Of a stretch of 64,000 nt of DNA, positions 34,781-46,534 are shown piece after piece. A program made the translations under genes and the position numbers. This stretch comes from Cymodocea nodosa (lineage: Eukaryota > Streptophyta > Magnoliopsida > Alismatales > Cymodoceaceae): positions 6,202,501 to 6,266,500 of the forward strand of contig CM072347.1 in the NCBI GenBank assembly GCA_036874045.1, given 5' to 3'. Within the stretch, counting starts at the first letter, position 1, and each line of letters begins with the position of its first letter. Under the pieces are notes generated by a model. The model made no database searches, had not been told where the DNA came from, and saw nothing but the letters and a program-made list of their open reading frames with translations.

Positions 34781-35040
34781 GGTTTAGCGGTTACCAAAAT
34801 TTGAAATTAGTAGTGGAACACATACCCATAAAAACAGGAACCATGATGCACGTTGCAAGCCATGTTCTTGCAACGAGATTTATTCACTTTATGGATGTGC
34901 AGTATATATATAAAACAGAATGTTATTTACGAGTTACCAGCACTTTTAAAAGAAAGGAGAATGCGTTGGAGGAACTGGAAGGAGAAGCAGTTGATTCAAC
35001 TTCATCCAACAACAAATATTTATTGAATGGAAAGCTTTAG
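34768..35040 (+). pseudogene. ORF4, small conserved unknown, element E
   Basis: 90 residues from ATG at 34768 to stop at 35040, uninterrupted in this copy. The core is HIPIKTGTMMHVASHVLATR, then FIHFMDVQYIYKTECYLRVT and a charged tail. Sister copies differ mainly by conservative changes. The start overlaps the end of the hairpin cluster. The gag-like ORF begins 33 bases downstream. No family recognised and no membrane segment or known motif seen. Confidence 0.55.
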
Positions 35041-35073
35041 ACTAGTATGTAATTAATCTTCTGTTATTTATTT

Positions 35074-36415
35074 ATGAGCACATGGACCCGTTCTCTAAGC
35101 ACTAAACGATTAGTAAGAACACCTACCCAGGAATTTTCATTACAGAGGAGTACTGAAAAATTTTCTGAACTAAACTTTAACGAAATTCTTTGGGGTGTAG
35201 CTAACCTTTCTTTAAAAGAGAACGTAGAGATGGCTGCTCTAGTAGAAAAACCATTAGGAGAGATTCTGTATCCTGAATTAGTTGATGAACCTTCTTGTAT
35301 TCGATTGCCAAACTTTGAGGGAGATAGGTTTGAACTAATCTAATTATATTAGTCAATTGCCACATTTTCATGGATTAGAAAGAGAGGATGCCTATTATTT
35401 CCTTAGAGAATTTAATGAAGTTTGTCAAATGATGAAAATGCCGAACATGAGTATAGATGATATTAAACTTAGATATATCCCTTTTTCTTTAAAAGACACA
35501 GTTAAGAGATGGTTATATACTCTATCGCCTGATTCAATTTCTACATGGACTGAATTTTGCTCTATTTTTCTGGAAAAATATTATCCAACACATCAAACAA
35601 TTAAAAAGAAGAAAGAAATATTAATGTGTAGCCAAAACTAGGGTGAATCATTCTGGAAATATTTTGAAAGATTTAAAGATTTATTGACTCAATGTACACA
35701 TCATGCAATGAGTAAAGCACAATTAATAGGTATAATTTATGAAGGCATAGATGTTTCAACGAAATCTTTATTAGAATCTACTTGTCAAAATGGATTTTTA
35801 AAGTTATGTAGTGAAGAAGCATGGGCATATTTAGAAAACTTTGCAAAAAGAACTGCATAGTGGGAAAATTCGACTAAAGCTATTGTAGATAAAAAAATAT
35901 TGCTAAGAGGAATGCATCAAATAGATTCAAATACTATGCTTGAGGTGAAATTAAATGAATTAACAAAGAAAATAGAAGAGTTATCATTAAATCAAAAGCT
36001 AGCAGAAAAGAATGCAAACATAAATGACTTAGATATTATTTATGCTAGAAACCAGAGAGATAACTTGGGAAATTCTTATAATCCTAATTGGAGAAATCAC
36101 CCGAATTTATCTTGGAGAAACAACAATTTCTAGGGAGGAGAAAATGTAATTGAGAAGAATATAAGTTATGAAGCATTAATTGAACAAGGATCTAGAATAG
36201 AGAAATTAGAAAAGATAATCCAACAATTAAACAATTGTCTAGATTTTGTATTTGGAAATGCTGCAATTCAAAATCAGAATAGAAATATACCACTTAGACA
36301 GAAGGAACCAATAGAAGGTAGACCTACTGGAGGATTGCCAATACAAGCAATACTTAACCCTATCAATAGAACTGTTAATGAAATTGATACCTCTTCTAGG
36401 AGGATAGCTGAATGA
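35074..36415 (+). pseudogene. Gag capsid-like ORF of element E
   Basis: From ATG at 35074 to a stop at 36415, about 447 codons. Conserved parts are LGEILYPELVDEPSCIRLPN, LREFNEVCQMMKM, IPFSLKDTVKRWLY, FLEKYYPTHQTIKKKKEIL, a coiled coil, NSYNPNWRNHPNLSWRNNN, and a C-terminal part ending in DTSSRR-type sequence. It is the Athila-type gag capsid domain, downstream of pol and ORF3 on the same strand. A few breaks. Confidence 0.8.
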
Positions 36416-36459
36416 AGCAGCATATCTAAAGCAACTATCTGTATGTATATATGTTTTTA

Positions 36460-36535
36460 TTTATAGTTAATCGTAGAGTTAGTCCTTAACTCAACGAACT
36501 TAGTCCGTTGAGTTATTCCTTAACTCCATGAGGGT
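36460..36535. repeat. Hairpin repeat between gag-like and F-box ORFs, element E
   Basis: CTTAACTCAACGAAC facing GTCCGTTGAGTTATTC, with a CTCCATGAGG variant. Homologous to 9140-9220. Confidence 0.7.
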
Positions 36536-36608
36536 GTGCAGTAGTTATGTTAATTTTTGTCTCTGCTAAATTTTTGTTTGTGTTATACAAAATCGACAAT
36601 TAGAATTG

Positions 36609-37133
36609 ATGCAATTACAATTGGATGCACTAAGGGAAGTACTGAGTAACTTGTCAGCTAAAGATCTGTGCAGGTTGTGTTGTGTATCAAAGGAAATTAA
36701 AGACTGTATTGAAGAAAAATATTTTCAGGGATTACAAGCTGCAAAAATGACTAAGATTAGAGATGGATTCATATGGAGGTTATTTAATCGTAGTTCAATT
36801 AACCATGAATATCTGGCTATGGAAGAAACTACTGGAATTTCACCCAATGCATTAGAAGGAATAGATCATATTATGGGGATAGATGAAGGATTGATCATAT
36901 ACAGGATGAGACCAAGGTATGCAAGTTTATTACCTGATATTTTGATAAGAAATCCTATAACAAGAGAAGAATGGAATATAGGAAGACCTAATAGATTTGA
37001 AGTACCAACGGTAAATTGTGGATCGGCTTTAATATTTTCTGATAAAAATTTTGCAATTCCTGAAAAATTATATTATTAGAGACCTACAGGAAATTAGGGT
37101 GAAGATTTATGCTTAAGTGTGTATAATTTTCTA
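36609..37133 (+). pseudogene. F-box gene copy in element E, 5' part
   Basis: F-box LDALREVLSNLSAKDLCRLC near the N-terminus, followed by MTKIRDGFIWRLFNRSS, EGIDHIMGIDEGLIIY and RNPITREEWNIGRPNRFEVP. It breaks off at the LTR-end remnant at 37134. This copy keeps the N-terminal half without the WWDELMKFQIW-type C-terminal half. Confidence 0.75.
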
Positions 37134-37153
37134 AAGTGCTGGGAAAACACAAA
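37134..37153. other. LTR-terminus remnant at an inversion junction
   Basis: GTGCTGGGAAAACACAAACA matches the last 20 bases of the gypsy LTR (consensus GTGCTGGGAAAATCCAAACA). It is joined directly to minus-strand leader sequence (TTACTCTCATGATG, matching 26066 onward) instead of the primer site. Confidence 0.65.
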
Positions 37154-37885
37154 CATTACTCTCATGATGTTTTTGTATATCATTTTCGTGATTATGATCT
37201 TCAATTGTTCTTAGTTTTAAAGTGTATTCTTTAAATTTTCTTGCATTAATATTTTCTGTTTGCTGTATATTTTGCAAATTATGCAGATCTATAACATTAT
37301 AATTTTCATTGTCCTGTTGCATAACTTGTATTTTCATTGTATATTCGTCCAATGCTTTTAGTTTTCTTTCAAAATCATCTAATCTCATTACATTCAATTT
37401 TTGATCAATTTTCCTTATGGTCTTTTCAGTTTCAAAAATTATATCATTTTTAGGTTCTAAATATGCTTCCTTATAGTTTAATTGGTTGACTTCTTATTGC
37501 TGACACATAAAGTATTCTAGTTTGTCTAGGTTTTGCTCTATACTACGCTCCAGTCTGTCATACCTATCCCAAACTTCAGTGTCTCTCAACATATTACATA
37601 TTCTACACTGACCATTAGTTGGGTAAACTATAGGATTCTCATACTCGGCTCTATTATACTAAGGATAATTCATTTGTTGTTCATGGGATCTAACCGTCTG
37701 CAAACGTCTTAGTTTCAAACAGTCAGAAATGTCATGTCCTTTAGAATTGCAGAATTCACATATGCTAACTACAGGTTTCAGAAATCTTTGAGCATAAGCA
37801 TATGCCATATTCTCAATTACAGAAGAAAACACACCACTTTGACTATTAAAATGAAACAACTCTAATAGTTGCTTATACTAATTCA
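37154..37885 (-). pseudogene. Leader with zinc knuckle, element E
   Basis: The minus strand encodes MFHFNSQSGVFSSVIENMAY, then the CCHC knuckle CEFCNSKGHDISDC. A Gln/Asn-rich segment follows, and then a segment matching the charged linker at 25720-26181. It sits directly inside the primer site, as in element 2, again without a capsid domain. Confidence 0.7.
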
Positions 37886-37887
37886 AT

Positions 37888-37905
37888 TCCCCGACAACGG
37901 CACCA
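37888..37905 (-). promoter_or_regulatory. Primer-binding site of element E, tRNA-Asp
   Basis: The minus strand reads TGGTGCCGTTGTCGGGGA, a slightly diverged tRNA-Asp-type primer site. The LTR begins at 37913. Confidence 0.8.
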
Positions 37906-37912
37906 TAAAACT

Positions 37913-40198
37913 TGTTTGGTTACCCAGCACAACACTAGAAAACCTGATTGGATCTCCAACAACGTACTAGAAAAACTTGGATTTGTTGCCTTCTATTTTT
38001 ACTTAGTTAATTTATCTTTATGCCTATTCTTTTTTTTTTAGAAGTAAACAAACAACCTTTAATACAAATTAGATATTAATTCTAATTTGTACTTTAACTG
38101 CAAGTGCACAGTGTCTATTGTATTAGTGTGCAAGTACAGGTTGATCTCACAAGGAATTGCTTAAGAATTGAGAGCTGTCTGTTTTTTAACAATCAAATTT
38201 ATGTATTCAATAAGCTCTCCGTTGAGTTACAATTAACTCAACGGACAAAGTTCGTTGAGTTATGGCTAACTCAACAGACTAACCTCATGGACTTAAGTTA
38301 ATTCTACGAGCTTGTCTTTTCTTTTTAATACTGCTATTTACAGAAGAATTCGGCCAACCATTGGGTGATTCCACAGATTGTAAATAACATCAATTAAGCT
38401 TTTTAATGTTAGTAAACACTAGATTTATCATTAAGCAATACTAACATTCAGATAATTCAAACAGTAACCATTAAAATCTTTAAGTCTTTTGAACGAACCA
38501 ATTTCAATAAACTGTAAAACTAAAACAAACATAAATCAATCACAACACTGATAGGGATAACATTAATCACAATACAACACAAACAATACAACACTCAAAT
38601 ACAAAATACAAACACAGATAAATTGGTTTGGGTATTTTTGTTTTAATATGAACATGGAAATGGGCGAAAGGTAAAATGTAAAGTAATCTCAATTGACAGT
38701 AAATACTTCCGTCACTACATGCGACGCAATTACACCACTGAAAATTAAACCACTTACAATTCTATCTCCTCTCCCTATAGAATCGCGAGTCTAGAATTGC
38801 AAGATGATCTCCTCTTCAGCATACAAGCATCAACCCGAAGCCAAGGCTAGAAGCTTTACGATCTCTTGAGATATGAGTCGGTGCTTGGTGAAAATGGCTT
38901 CCCTTCCCGCGACATGATCACTCCTCACAGTGGTTGTTAGGCACTGTGTTTGACTCAGAATCAACCCAACATCAGGAAAGTATCCTCATAGACCTCCGAT
39001 GGTTGGTGATTATGGTGGTGGTAATGATGGTTGGTGTGGTACTTTAGAGAATTGCCAACGCTACCTGTAGAAAGCTCGGTGCTCCTCCTCTATACACACT
39101 GGCTATACCCATCGATCACACCTTTACTTCTTTTTCTTCTTTTCTTTTATATTTCTTTAGTAGTAACTACTTCTACTTGAATGGTCGGTTGGATTTCCTT
39201 CATTCATATCAACGACGATGCTTTCTTCTCCCTACGCGATACGTGCAATCATGGTTTTTCTTTCACCTGTCCTGTTTCTACAACCGCTACAATGGCATAT
39301 TAGAAAATAAATAGTCCGTGGAGTTACAGATAACTCAACGGACTTTCTTCGTTAATTTAACTATAAAACACGTGTATAAATTTAACTATCTGATGCTTAG
39401 GTGCAATTCGGATACTTACAAACTTAACTATCCGATGCCCAGATGTATTTCGGATACTTACAACTTAACTATCCAATGCCTAGATGCATTTCAGATACTT
39501 ATAAACTTAGCTATCCAATGCTCAGATGCATTTCGGATAGTTATAGATAACTCACTGATATATAACTTAAGTAAATCTACTAGATCTCGACACGTGTCAG
39601 TAGTAGTTTAATAATAAAAGAAACATTTCAGAGAGTTACATGTCTAACTATCCGATACTTAGATGCATTTCGGATAGTTAGAGATAACTCATCGAAAATC
39701 CACTTAAGTCACTTTCCCAGAATATGACACGTGTCCACAGCTATTTCATAAATAAAAAGAGATTTCAGAGAGTTACACATATAACTATCTGATGCCCAAC
39801 TACAATTTCAAATAGTTATAGATAACTCACCGAAAGTTCACTTAAGTCATGCATTATGGTTTCGACATGTGTACTTCAGAAAATAATAAAATATTCTTTT
39901 AAAACATAACTGTTCGGTAGTTTAAACATAATTATCCAATACATGTTCGGTATGTTAAACATAACTGTTCGAAATATCAAAAAATTTGGATACTTAAGAA
40001 TTTCACAACCTGCAACTTACCGACAGTTCAGAAATACACTAAATTAACATTAATTCCCCCAAATTAAGTAGATTCTTTAATTAAAGCTTATAACAGTGCA
40101 ATTATAACATAATAGCTTAATTCTCATATGATAAGCTAAATATTATGTAATTAACCATCATTTAACCGTTAATATTATGCACTTTTTCATTCTAAACA
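37913..40198 (-). repeat. 5' LTR of element E
   Basis: TGTTTGG...TCTAAACA in plus reading. It includes a U5-side segment with a short internal duplication of the ACTAGAAAAACTTGG end, the GC-richer block (38840-39050) and the U3 array (39310-39970). Right flank is plus-strand ORF4/gag sequence. Confidence 0.85.
39310..39970 (-). repeat. U3 array of short inverted repeats, element E LTR
   Basis: Several modules with TAACTATC(C/T)GATGC facing TTTC(G/A)GATAGTTA, CTTAAGT and GACACGTGTC-type sites. Homologous to 5320-5990. Confidence 0.8.
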
Positions 40199-40275
40199 AC
40201 AACTATTTACTGAATAGAAAGCTTCAGACTGGTATGTAATTAATCTTCTACTATTTTACTATATGTTAAGAGTTT

Positions 40276-41617
40276 ATGAGCACATAGAATCATTCTCCTA
40301 GCACTAAATGATTAGTAAGAACACCTACCTAGGAGTATTCAACACGAAGGCGTACTAAAACATTTTCTGAATTTGACTTTAACAAAATCCTTAGGGGTGT
40401 AGCTAACCTTTCTTTAAAAGAGAATGAAGATATGGTTGCTCTAGTAGAAAAACCATTAGGGGAAATTTTGTATCCTGAATTAGTTGATGAACCTTCATGT
40501 ATTCGATTGCCAAACTTTGAGGGAGATAGGTTTGAACTGAAATCTAATTATATTAGTCAATTGCCACATTTTCATGGATTAGAAAGAGAGGATGCCTATT
40601 ATTTCCTTAGAGAATTTAACGAAGTTTGTCAAATGATGAAAATGTCGAACATGAGTATAGACGATATTAAACTTAGATATATCTCTTTTGCTTTAAAAGA
40701 CAGCTAAGAAATGGTTATATACTTTGTCGCTTGATTCAATTTCTACATTGACTGAATTTTGCTCTGTTTTTCTAGAAAAATATTATCCAACACATCAAAC
40801 AATTAAAAAGAAAAAATAAATATTAATGTGTAGCCAAAAATAGGGAGAATCATTTTGGAAATATTTTGAAAGATTTAAAGATTTACTAACTCAATGTCTA
40901 CATCATGCAATGAGTAAAGCATAATTAATAGGTATAATTTATGAAGGCATAGATGTTTCAACAAAATCTTTATTAGAATCTACTTGTCATAATGGATTTT
41001 TTAAACTATGTAGCGAAGAAGCATAGGCATATTTAGAAAACTTTGCAAAAAGAACTGCACAGTGGGAAAACTTGGCTGAAGCCATTATAGATAAAAGAAT
41101 ATTACCAAGGGGAATGTATGAAATAGATTCAAGCACTATGCTTGAAGTGAAATTAACTGAATTAACAAAGAAAATAGAAGAGTTATCATTAAATCAAAAA
41201 TTAGTAGAAAAGAATGCAAACATTAATGATCTAGATATTATTTATGCTAGAAACTAGAAAGATAACTTTGAGAATTCTTATAACCCTAATTAGAGAAATC
41301 ACCTGAATTTATCTTGGAGAAATAATAATTTCCAAGGAGGAGAAAATATAAATGATAAGAATATAAGTTATGAAGCATTAATTGAATAAGGATCTATAAT
41401 AGAGAAATTAGAAAAGATAATCCAACAATTAAACAATCGTTTGGATCTTGTATTTGGAAATGCTGCAATTCAAAATCAAAATAGAAACATACCACTTAGA
41501 CAAAAGGAATCAATGGAAGTTAGACCTACTAGAGGATTGCCAACACAAGCAATATCTAACCCTATCATTAGAACTATTAATGAAATTGATACCTCCTCTA
41601 GGAGGGTAGCTGAATGA
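40276..41617 (+). pseudogene. Gag capsid-like ORF of element 5
   Basis: Same family as 9267-10610 and 35074-36415 (LGEILYPELVDEPSCIRLPN, FHGLEREDAYYFLREFNEVC, coiled coil KLTELTKKIEELSLNQK). Start ATG at 40276, stop at 41617. Many breaks; an old copy. Confidence 0.75.
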
Positions 41618-41702
41618 AGCAGTATAACTAAACTAACTATGTATAATATAGTAAGAAGAAAAAAAAAAAAAGTTTACTTATAGAAAAAAAAACTATATAT
41701 AA

Positions 41703-42526
41703 GGTATGCAATTCTGTTACTTGATATTTTGATTAGAAATCCTCTCACAAGAGAAGAATGGAATATAAGAAGGCCTAATAGATATGAAGTACCAATTGAA
41801 AATTGTGGGTCAGCTTTAATATTTTCTGATAAAAATTCGACCATTCTTGAAAAATTATATTATTAGAGACCTACTGGAAATTGGGATGAAGATTTATGCT
41901 TAAGTGTGTATAATTTTCTGAATAGATCTTGGACTTAAAACACTATGATATATCAAGGACAGAAATCATTAATTAACAACATACATGTCATACTTGATGG
42001 ATATATATATCTAGTCATAGATATATCAGTTGCATTTAGATCTGATTTATACATAGTAAGCATAGATAGTTATGATAATGACTATATAGAAATTTTGCCT
42101 ATACCGAGAGAAATAGCTAAACCACCATCTACAGAATATGATAAAATTCAAATAGTGATGTGGTATAATGAATATGATGATCCTACTTTATGTCTAATAA
42201 GATAGTGGGATGAATTGATGAAATTTCAAATATGGATTATGAAAGACATAAATGAATGGAAGTGGGAAGAAGAATATATTGAAATAGATGTAGAAATAAT
42301 AACAGCTACATTATCTTGGAACCGAAAAGGATCCCTTTCTGCATTTCATTTCATTAATGGTAATACACTTGTATTTAGTATTGATAACATACTACAATTT
42401 TACAAATTAAGAAGGAACACGAACTACATTAAAACAGAATTAATAGCAAGAAGAATTATGCCTAAAAAGTTTGTTTGGACTGACACGTTTATTCCATTTG
42501 TTACTACTTTTCAGTCATGTTCTTAA
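41703..42526 (+). pseudogene. F-box gene copy in element 5, C-terminal part
   Basis: Contains the RNPLTREEWN region, SIDSYDNDYIEILPIPREIA, KFQIWIMKDINEWKWEEEYI and the C-terminal PKKFVWTDTFIPFVTTFQSC, then stop at 42526. The F-box itself is absent. Upstream is an A-rich run (41650-41700) instead of the usual hairpin gap. Confidence 0.7.
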
Positions 42527-42998
42527 ATTTTAATTCTGTGCTTCTAATGTTGTGTGTATTTTACATTTATTTTTAGAAAAAAAAAACAAAACAAAAAACA
42601 AACAAAATATCAATCCAGTTTGTTAGTATCTGTTTTGGGAAACCAACTAGCTTGCTTGTGAGCCACCAAAGGCATAGGAGCTTGGGTTCCACACAAGACA
42701 CTGATTTATCAATATCTGTTAAATGTTATTTTGTTATATATTCTGCTTTTATCTCTAAAGGAAAAAATTTTCAGAATCAAAAATCGAAATATATAGAAGG
42801 AGATACAAACGAAACACAGTATGTAATTGATTACTTATCCTAAATTTAGATTTAAACTCAATTCGTGGAGTTATTCATTAACTCAATGAATTAAGTTCAT
42901 TGAGTTAGATGCTAAGTCAACGAAACAATATTCATGCCTGCTACAATTACTATATTTATTGTCAAATCTTTTACATTGAGGACAATGCAAAAAAAATA
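42527..42998 (+). other. Spacer downstream of F-box ORF, element 5
   Basis: Non-coding. Holds the conserved GTGAGCCACCAAAGGCATAG block (42659) and a hairpin pair CGTGGAGTTATTCATTAACTC / TTCATTGAGTTAGATGC (42864-42915). Confidence 0.5.
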
Positions 42999-43014
42999 GG
43001 TATGGGGAGGGGGG
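42999..43014 (+). promoter_or_regulatory. Polypurine tract 1 of element 5
   Basis: GGTATGGGGAGGGGGG, preceded by ACATTGAGGACAATGC. Confidence 0.7.
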
Positions 43015-44322
43015 TAATTAAAGTAATAGCCATGTAAGTTTGTTAATTAAAGGAATTAGAATGGTATTGCAAAGTTTTGTGGAAATTGAAAATTTTTATG
43101 AATTTGCTGTAACTATCCAATAATTGAGACTGTAAATTTTTTTTAAGAATTGTAACTGCTTGAATGTTATATTTAGAATACTATATAAGATGCTATAGAA
43201 TTTACTATTTATGCAAATCTAGATATAGTATCTTATGTTGTTGCTGAATTTTATGAGTTTAACAATTTCACGATTTTAAAATGAAATCAGAATGCTTAAC
43301 TGAAACTTAGTAAATTATCTAAAGTCCTGAAAGAGCTGAAATGTTGATTTTTAGATTAAATGAAACACATATGATCAAAGATACATTTAATTTGACTGAT
43401 TAAACTTATAGAATGATTTATGTGTAGATCTTATTAAACTACAGAAAAAAGTATGAGCTTATTGATATGGATTCATATTTTCAGTAAATAATAGAAGCAG
43501 GACTATATGAGATTGGTGTTTTATTGCATCTGTATTAATGAAATACGTACATATACTATGTTGAAAAGAAAGAAAAAAAGAAGAGAGAAAAACTTTGAGA
43601 GTTTTTTGACTTGTTTAATCACAAGCCTTTTGTACTTGAGCAAATAGGTATGTAAGGATTGTTGACTTGAAAAATGACTCTTTAAATCTGGCAACCTAAG
43701 ATCCTGATCAGATCTGGGATTGTTGACTAAAAGCTCGATACATGGGTACACTAGAAAGCTCTTGTATGATTCAAGCTTGTCAAATTAACTTTTAAAGTAC
43801 AAATATACATATAATGTTCTGAAAAGATACAAGTGTTTTGTGAAATACAGATATCTTTTGAATTGAGTATATTTTCTGTTATCTAAAATTGCTGAAATAT
43901 GAATCTAGAATAGACTTTTGAAGTTGTTTATTTGAGATACAATTCTTTATTCTACTTGTCTTAATCATATTGAATTGGATTGTGTTTTGATTTGTATGTT
44001 GTTGAAGTTTATTCTAGAAATATTATTGGAAAATTCAAGATGACAGATGATGAAAAGAAGAACAAATGATAATATAATTAACACCTATGTGATGCTGATA
44101 TATTTTGTATGTAATTTACATATATTCTAAGTATATTTACAGGTTGAAGAGGAGAAAACAATGTTAAAACAGATTACTGAAACATACAAAATATCTATAT
44201 AATAATATAAGTTCTTATGCTAAAAAGAAGAACAAAAGGAAGAATTAATTCTAGCACGCCTAGTGGGACTAGCACTTTAGAAAGACCAATTAATTAGATC
44301 TTAGTTTGTTAAGGGACTAGCA
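43015..44322 (+). other. Inter-polypurine spacer of element 5
   Basis: Homologous to 6213-7501, non-coding on the element strand. A recurring antisense frame lies at 43521-43751. Confidence 0.55.
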
Positions 44323-44327
44323 AGCAG

Positions 44328-45608
44328 CAACAGCAAGAGCAAAGAGAAGAAGAAAAATAGGCTGAAACTAGTTTGTAGCTTGTACAAGCAGAAGAAATAG
44401 AAATTAGGGTAGAAGCTGATTTGCCCGTAACTCCATCCTAATCTACCACAGAATCAGAAAGAATAGTGACATTGCAGATTGGTAGTCAGGAGGAAGAAGA
44501 AAAAGAAGAAACTAAACAAGAAGCTGCACCAATACATATGGAAGGAAATGATTCGATAGATTCCACTAAAGAGCAAGAAACTCTTCAGCAAATTTTGGAC
44601 AGAATTCAAGATAGAGTGGAGAGTTTTGTCAGCTCACCACCACAGATAGGAGCAAAAGCAAAAATACAAGAATTTGCGAAGCATTTTCAGTAGTTTCAAG
44701 TTCAGCACATGAAAGAGGAAGTTCAAGAACAAACCCCTCTAGAGTAACAAATTCACATTCCTGACCCGACTGAAGCAATAGTTTTAAATGAAGTACACTT
44801 TTGGAGTCAGGAAGCTTATAATAAATACCAAGAGATAAGGGGTTATGATATCATTTATAGTAGACCAGTAAATTGGGACGGAATGCAAGAAATCAAAGAT
44901 TTATTTGAATTCCAAGGTCTACTGAAGTTTATTTCTCAAGAGAGAGGGCATGTAGTATATGAGAATCTAGTGTCCTGCTTCTATGCAAATTTAAGAGAAG
45001 GAGAAACTGGATTAATTTTCAACGTGAAGCAAGCTGATGTACAGATAACACCGGAGCTTCTCCATAGCATTTTAAGATTGAAGAATGGACTTAAAATTCT
45101 GAAAAGCACAACTGCAGTCGAGTGGATAGAATAGATCAAAAAGGATTGTTTAGCTATCAATCCTAGTGTGCCATTGTTAAATAGACTAAAGCATTTAAAT
45201 GGTAAAGCACACATGATAGCTAACATTCTAATTAAGAATGTCTACCAATGACAAGGTCATGATATAGAACTGAGTCAATTTGTCAAATGGGCCACATATG
45301 CAGTTGTGAATAAAATTCAGATAAATTGGTCTGTAGTTTTTATCTCCAAGCTGAGAGTAGTAAAGAGGAAATTATTTTATGGAGACCTAATTCCAGTACT
45401 AATTGTGGACTGTATCGATTTCACGAAATAAGCATCCAAAAGGATAAGATCAAGAACCATTTCAGTGAAAGAATACAGAAATTATGCTGTTGCAAAGATT
45501 GTTGAACCTTCTAGAGGAGTTACAATAGCTGTAGAAAGGATTAACCTATTAGAGCAACAAGTAGAAAGACTCTAGAAGGAAGTAGATGAACTTAGAAGAA
45601 AAGATTAA
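44328..45608 (+). pseudogene. ORF3, C-terminal part, element 6
   Basis: An acidic stretch, then EIRGYDIIYSRPVNWDGMQE, FEFQGLLKFISQERGHVVYE, CFYANLREGE and LKHLNGKAHMIANILIKN, ending in a coiled-coil tail ahead of a stop at 45608. It is the PF20167-like domain as in the other copies. Confidence 0.7.
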
Positions 45609-45814
45609 TTGTATTGTTCATATACTTGTATATATTTGTATGAAAAATATTTGATTGATTGTAATATAAACTATCCATATAAATGAATGTATGTTTTTTT
45701 TTAGATGTGTTTACATTTATGTTTGAGAATGATGTAATAGATGAATTATCTTGAATATTATATAATTGTTTGAACAAGATGCAAGATTGTTTAAAATATA
45801 TACAAATTTGCTGA

Positions 45815-46320
45815 ATGAAATAGATTCAAGCACTATACTTGAAGTTAAATTAACTAAATTAACAAAGAAAATAGAAGAGTTATCATTGAATCAAAAACTA
45901 GCAGAAAAGAATGTAAACGTTAATGATTTAGATATTATTTATGCTAGAAACCAGAAAGATAACTTTGGAAATTCTTATAACCCTAATTGGAGAAATCACC
46001 CGAATTTATCTTGGAGAAACAATAATTTCTAGGGAGGAGAAAATATAAATGACAAGAATATAAGTTATGAAGCATTAATTGAACAAGGATTTAGATTAGA
46101 GAAATTAGAAAAGATAATCCAACAATTAAATAATCGTCTAGATCTTGTATTTGGAAATGTTGTAGTGTAAAATCAAAATATAAATAGAAATGTACCTCCT
46201 AGACAGAAGGAATCAATGAAAGTTAGACCTATTGGAGGATTGCCAATGCAAGTAATATCTAACCTTATTAACAAAACTGTTAATGAAATTGATACCTCCT
46301 CTGGGAGGGTAACTGAATGA
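45815..46320 (+). pseudogene. Gag-like ORF, C-terminal part, element 6
   Basis: Coiled coil KLTKLTKKIEELSLNQKLAE, NSYNPNWRNHPNLSWRNNN and the C-terminal tail to a stop at 46320. The capsid core is not present. The spacer to ORF3 (45609-45814) is short and AT-rich, and ORF4 is not found in it. Confidence 0.7.
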
Positions 46321-46404
46321 AACAGTATAACAAAAGTAACTATGTATAATATAGTAAGCAGAAAAATATAAAAAGAAAAAAAATGTAAGTTTAATTATAG
46401 TTAG

Positions 46405-46460
46405 TAGTATCGTAGAGTTATTACTTAACTCAACGAACTTAGTCCGTTATGACCTAACTC
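46405..46460. repeat. Hairpin repeat between gag-like and F-box ORFs, element 6
   Basis: CTTAACTCAACGAACTTAG with a GTCCGTTATGACC partner and CTCCACGAGG, homologous to 36460-36535 but shortened. Confidence 0.55.
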
Positions 46461-46534
46461 CACGAGGGTGTGAAGTAGCTATGTTAATTTTGTCTTTGTT
46501 AAATTTTTGTTTATGTTATACAGAATCACAACAG

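Larger units (their letters stand above)
29156..40198. mobile_element. Gypsy element E: inverted body plus 5' leader and LTR
   Basis: 29156-37153 is a plus-strand element body (PR-RT, integrase tail, ORF3, ORF4, gag-like, F-box) that ends in about 20 bases of an LTR terminus (CTGGGAAAACACAAACA). 37154-40198 is the minus-strand 5' end of the same family (knuckle leader, primer site, 5' LTR). Flipping the body would place the protease next to the leader and the LTR terminus at the left boundary. The two parts are therefore most simply one element rearranged by inversion. RNase H and most of integrase are not represented. Broken at multiple points. Confidence 0.65.
40199..44322 (+). mobile_element. 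Gypsy element 5, 3' half without LTR
   Basis: Plus strand: tail of ORF4 (40199-40230), gag-like ORF, C-terminal part of the F-box ORF, polypurine tract 1 and the inter-polypurine spacer. It stops at GGGACTAGCAA, a few bases before where polypurine tract 2 would be, and runs straight into ORF3 of element 6. Bounded on the left by element E. Heavily decayed. Confidence 0.75.
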
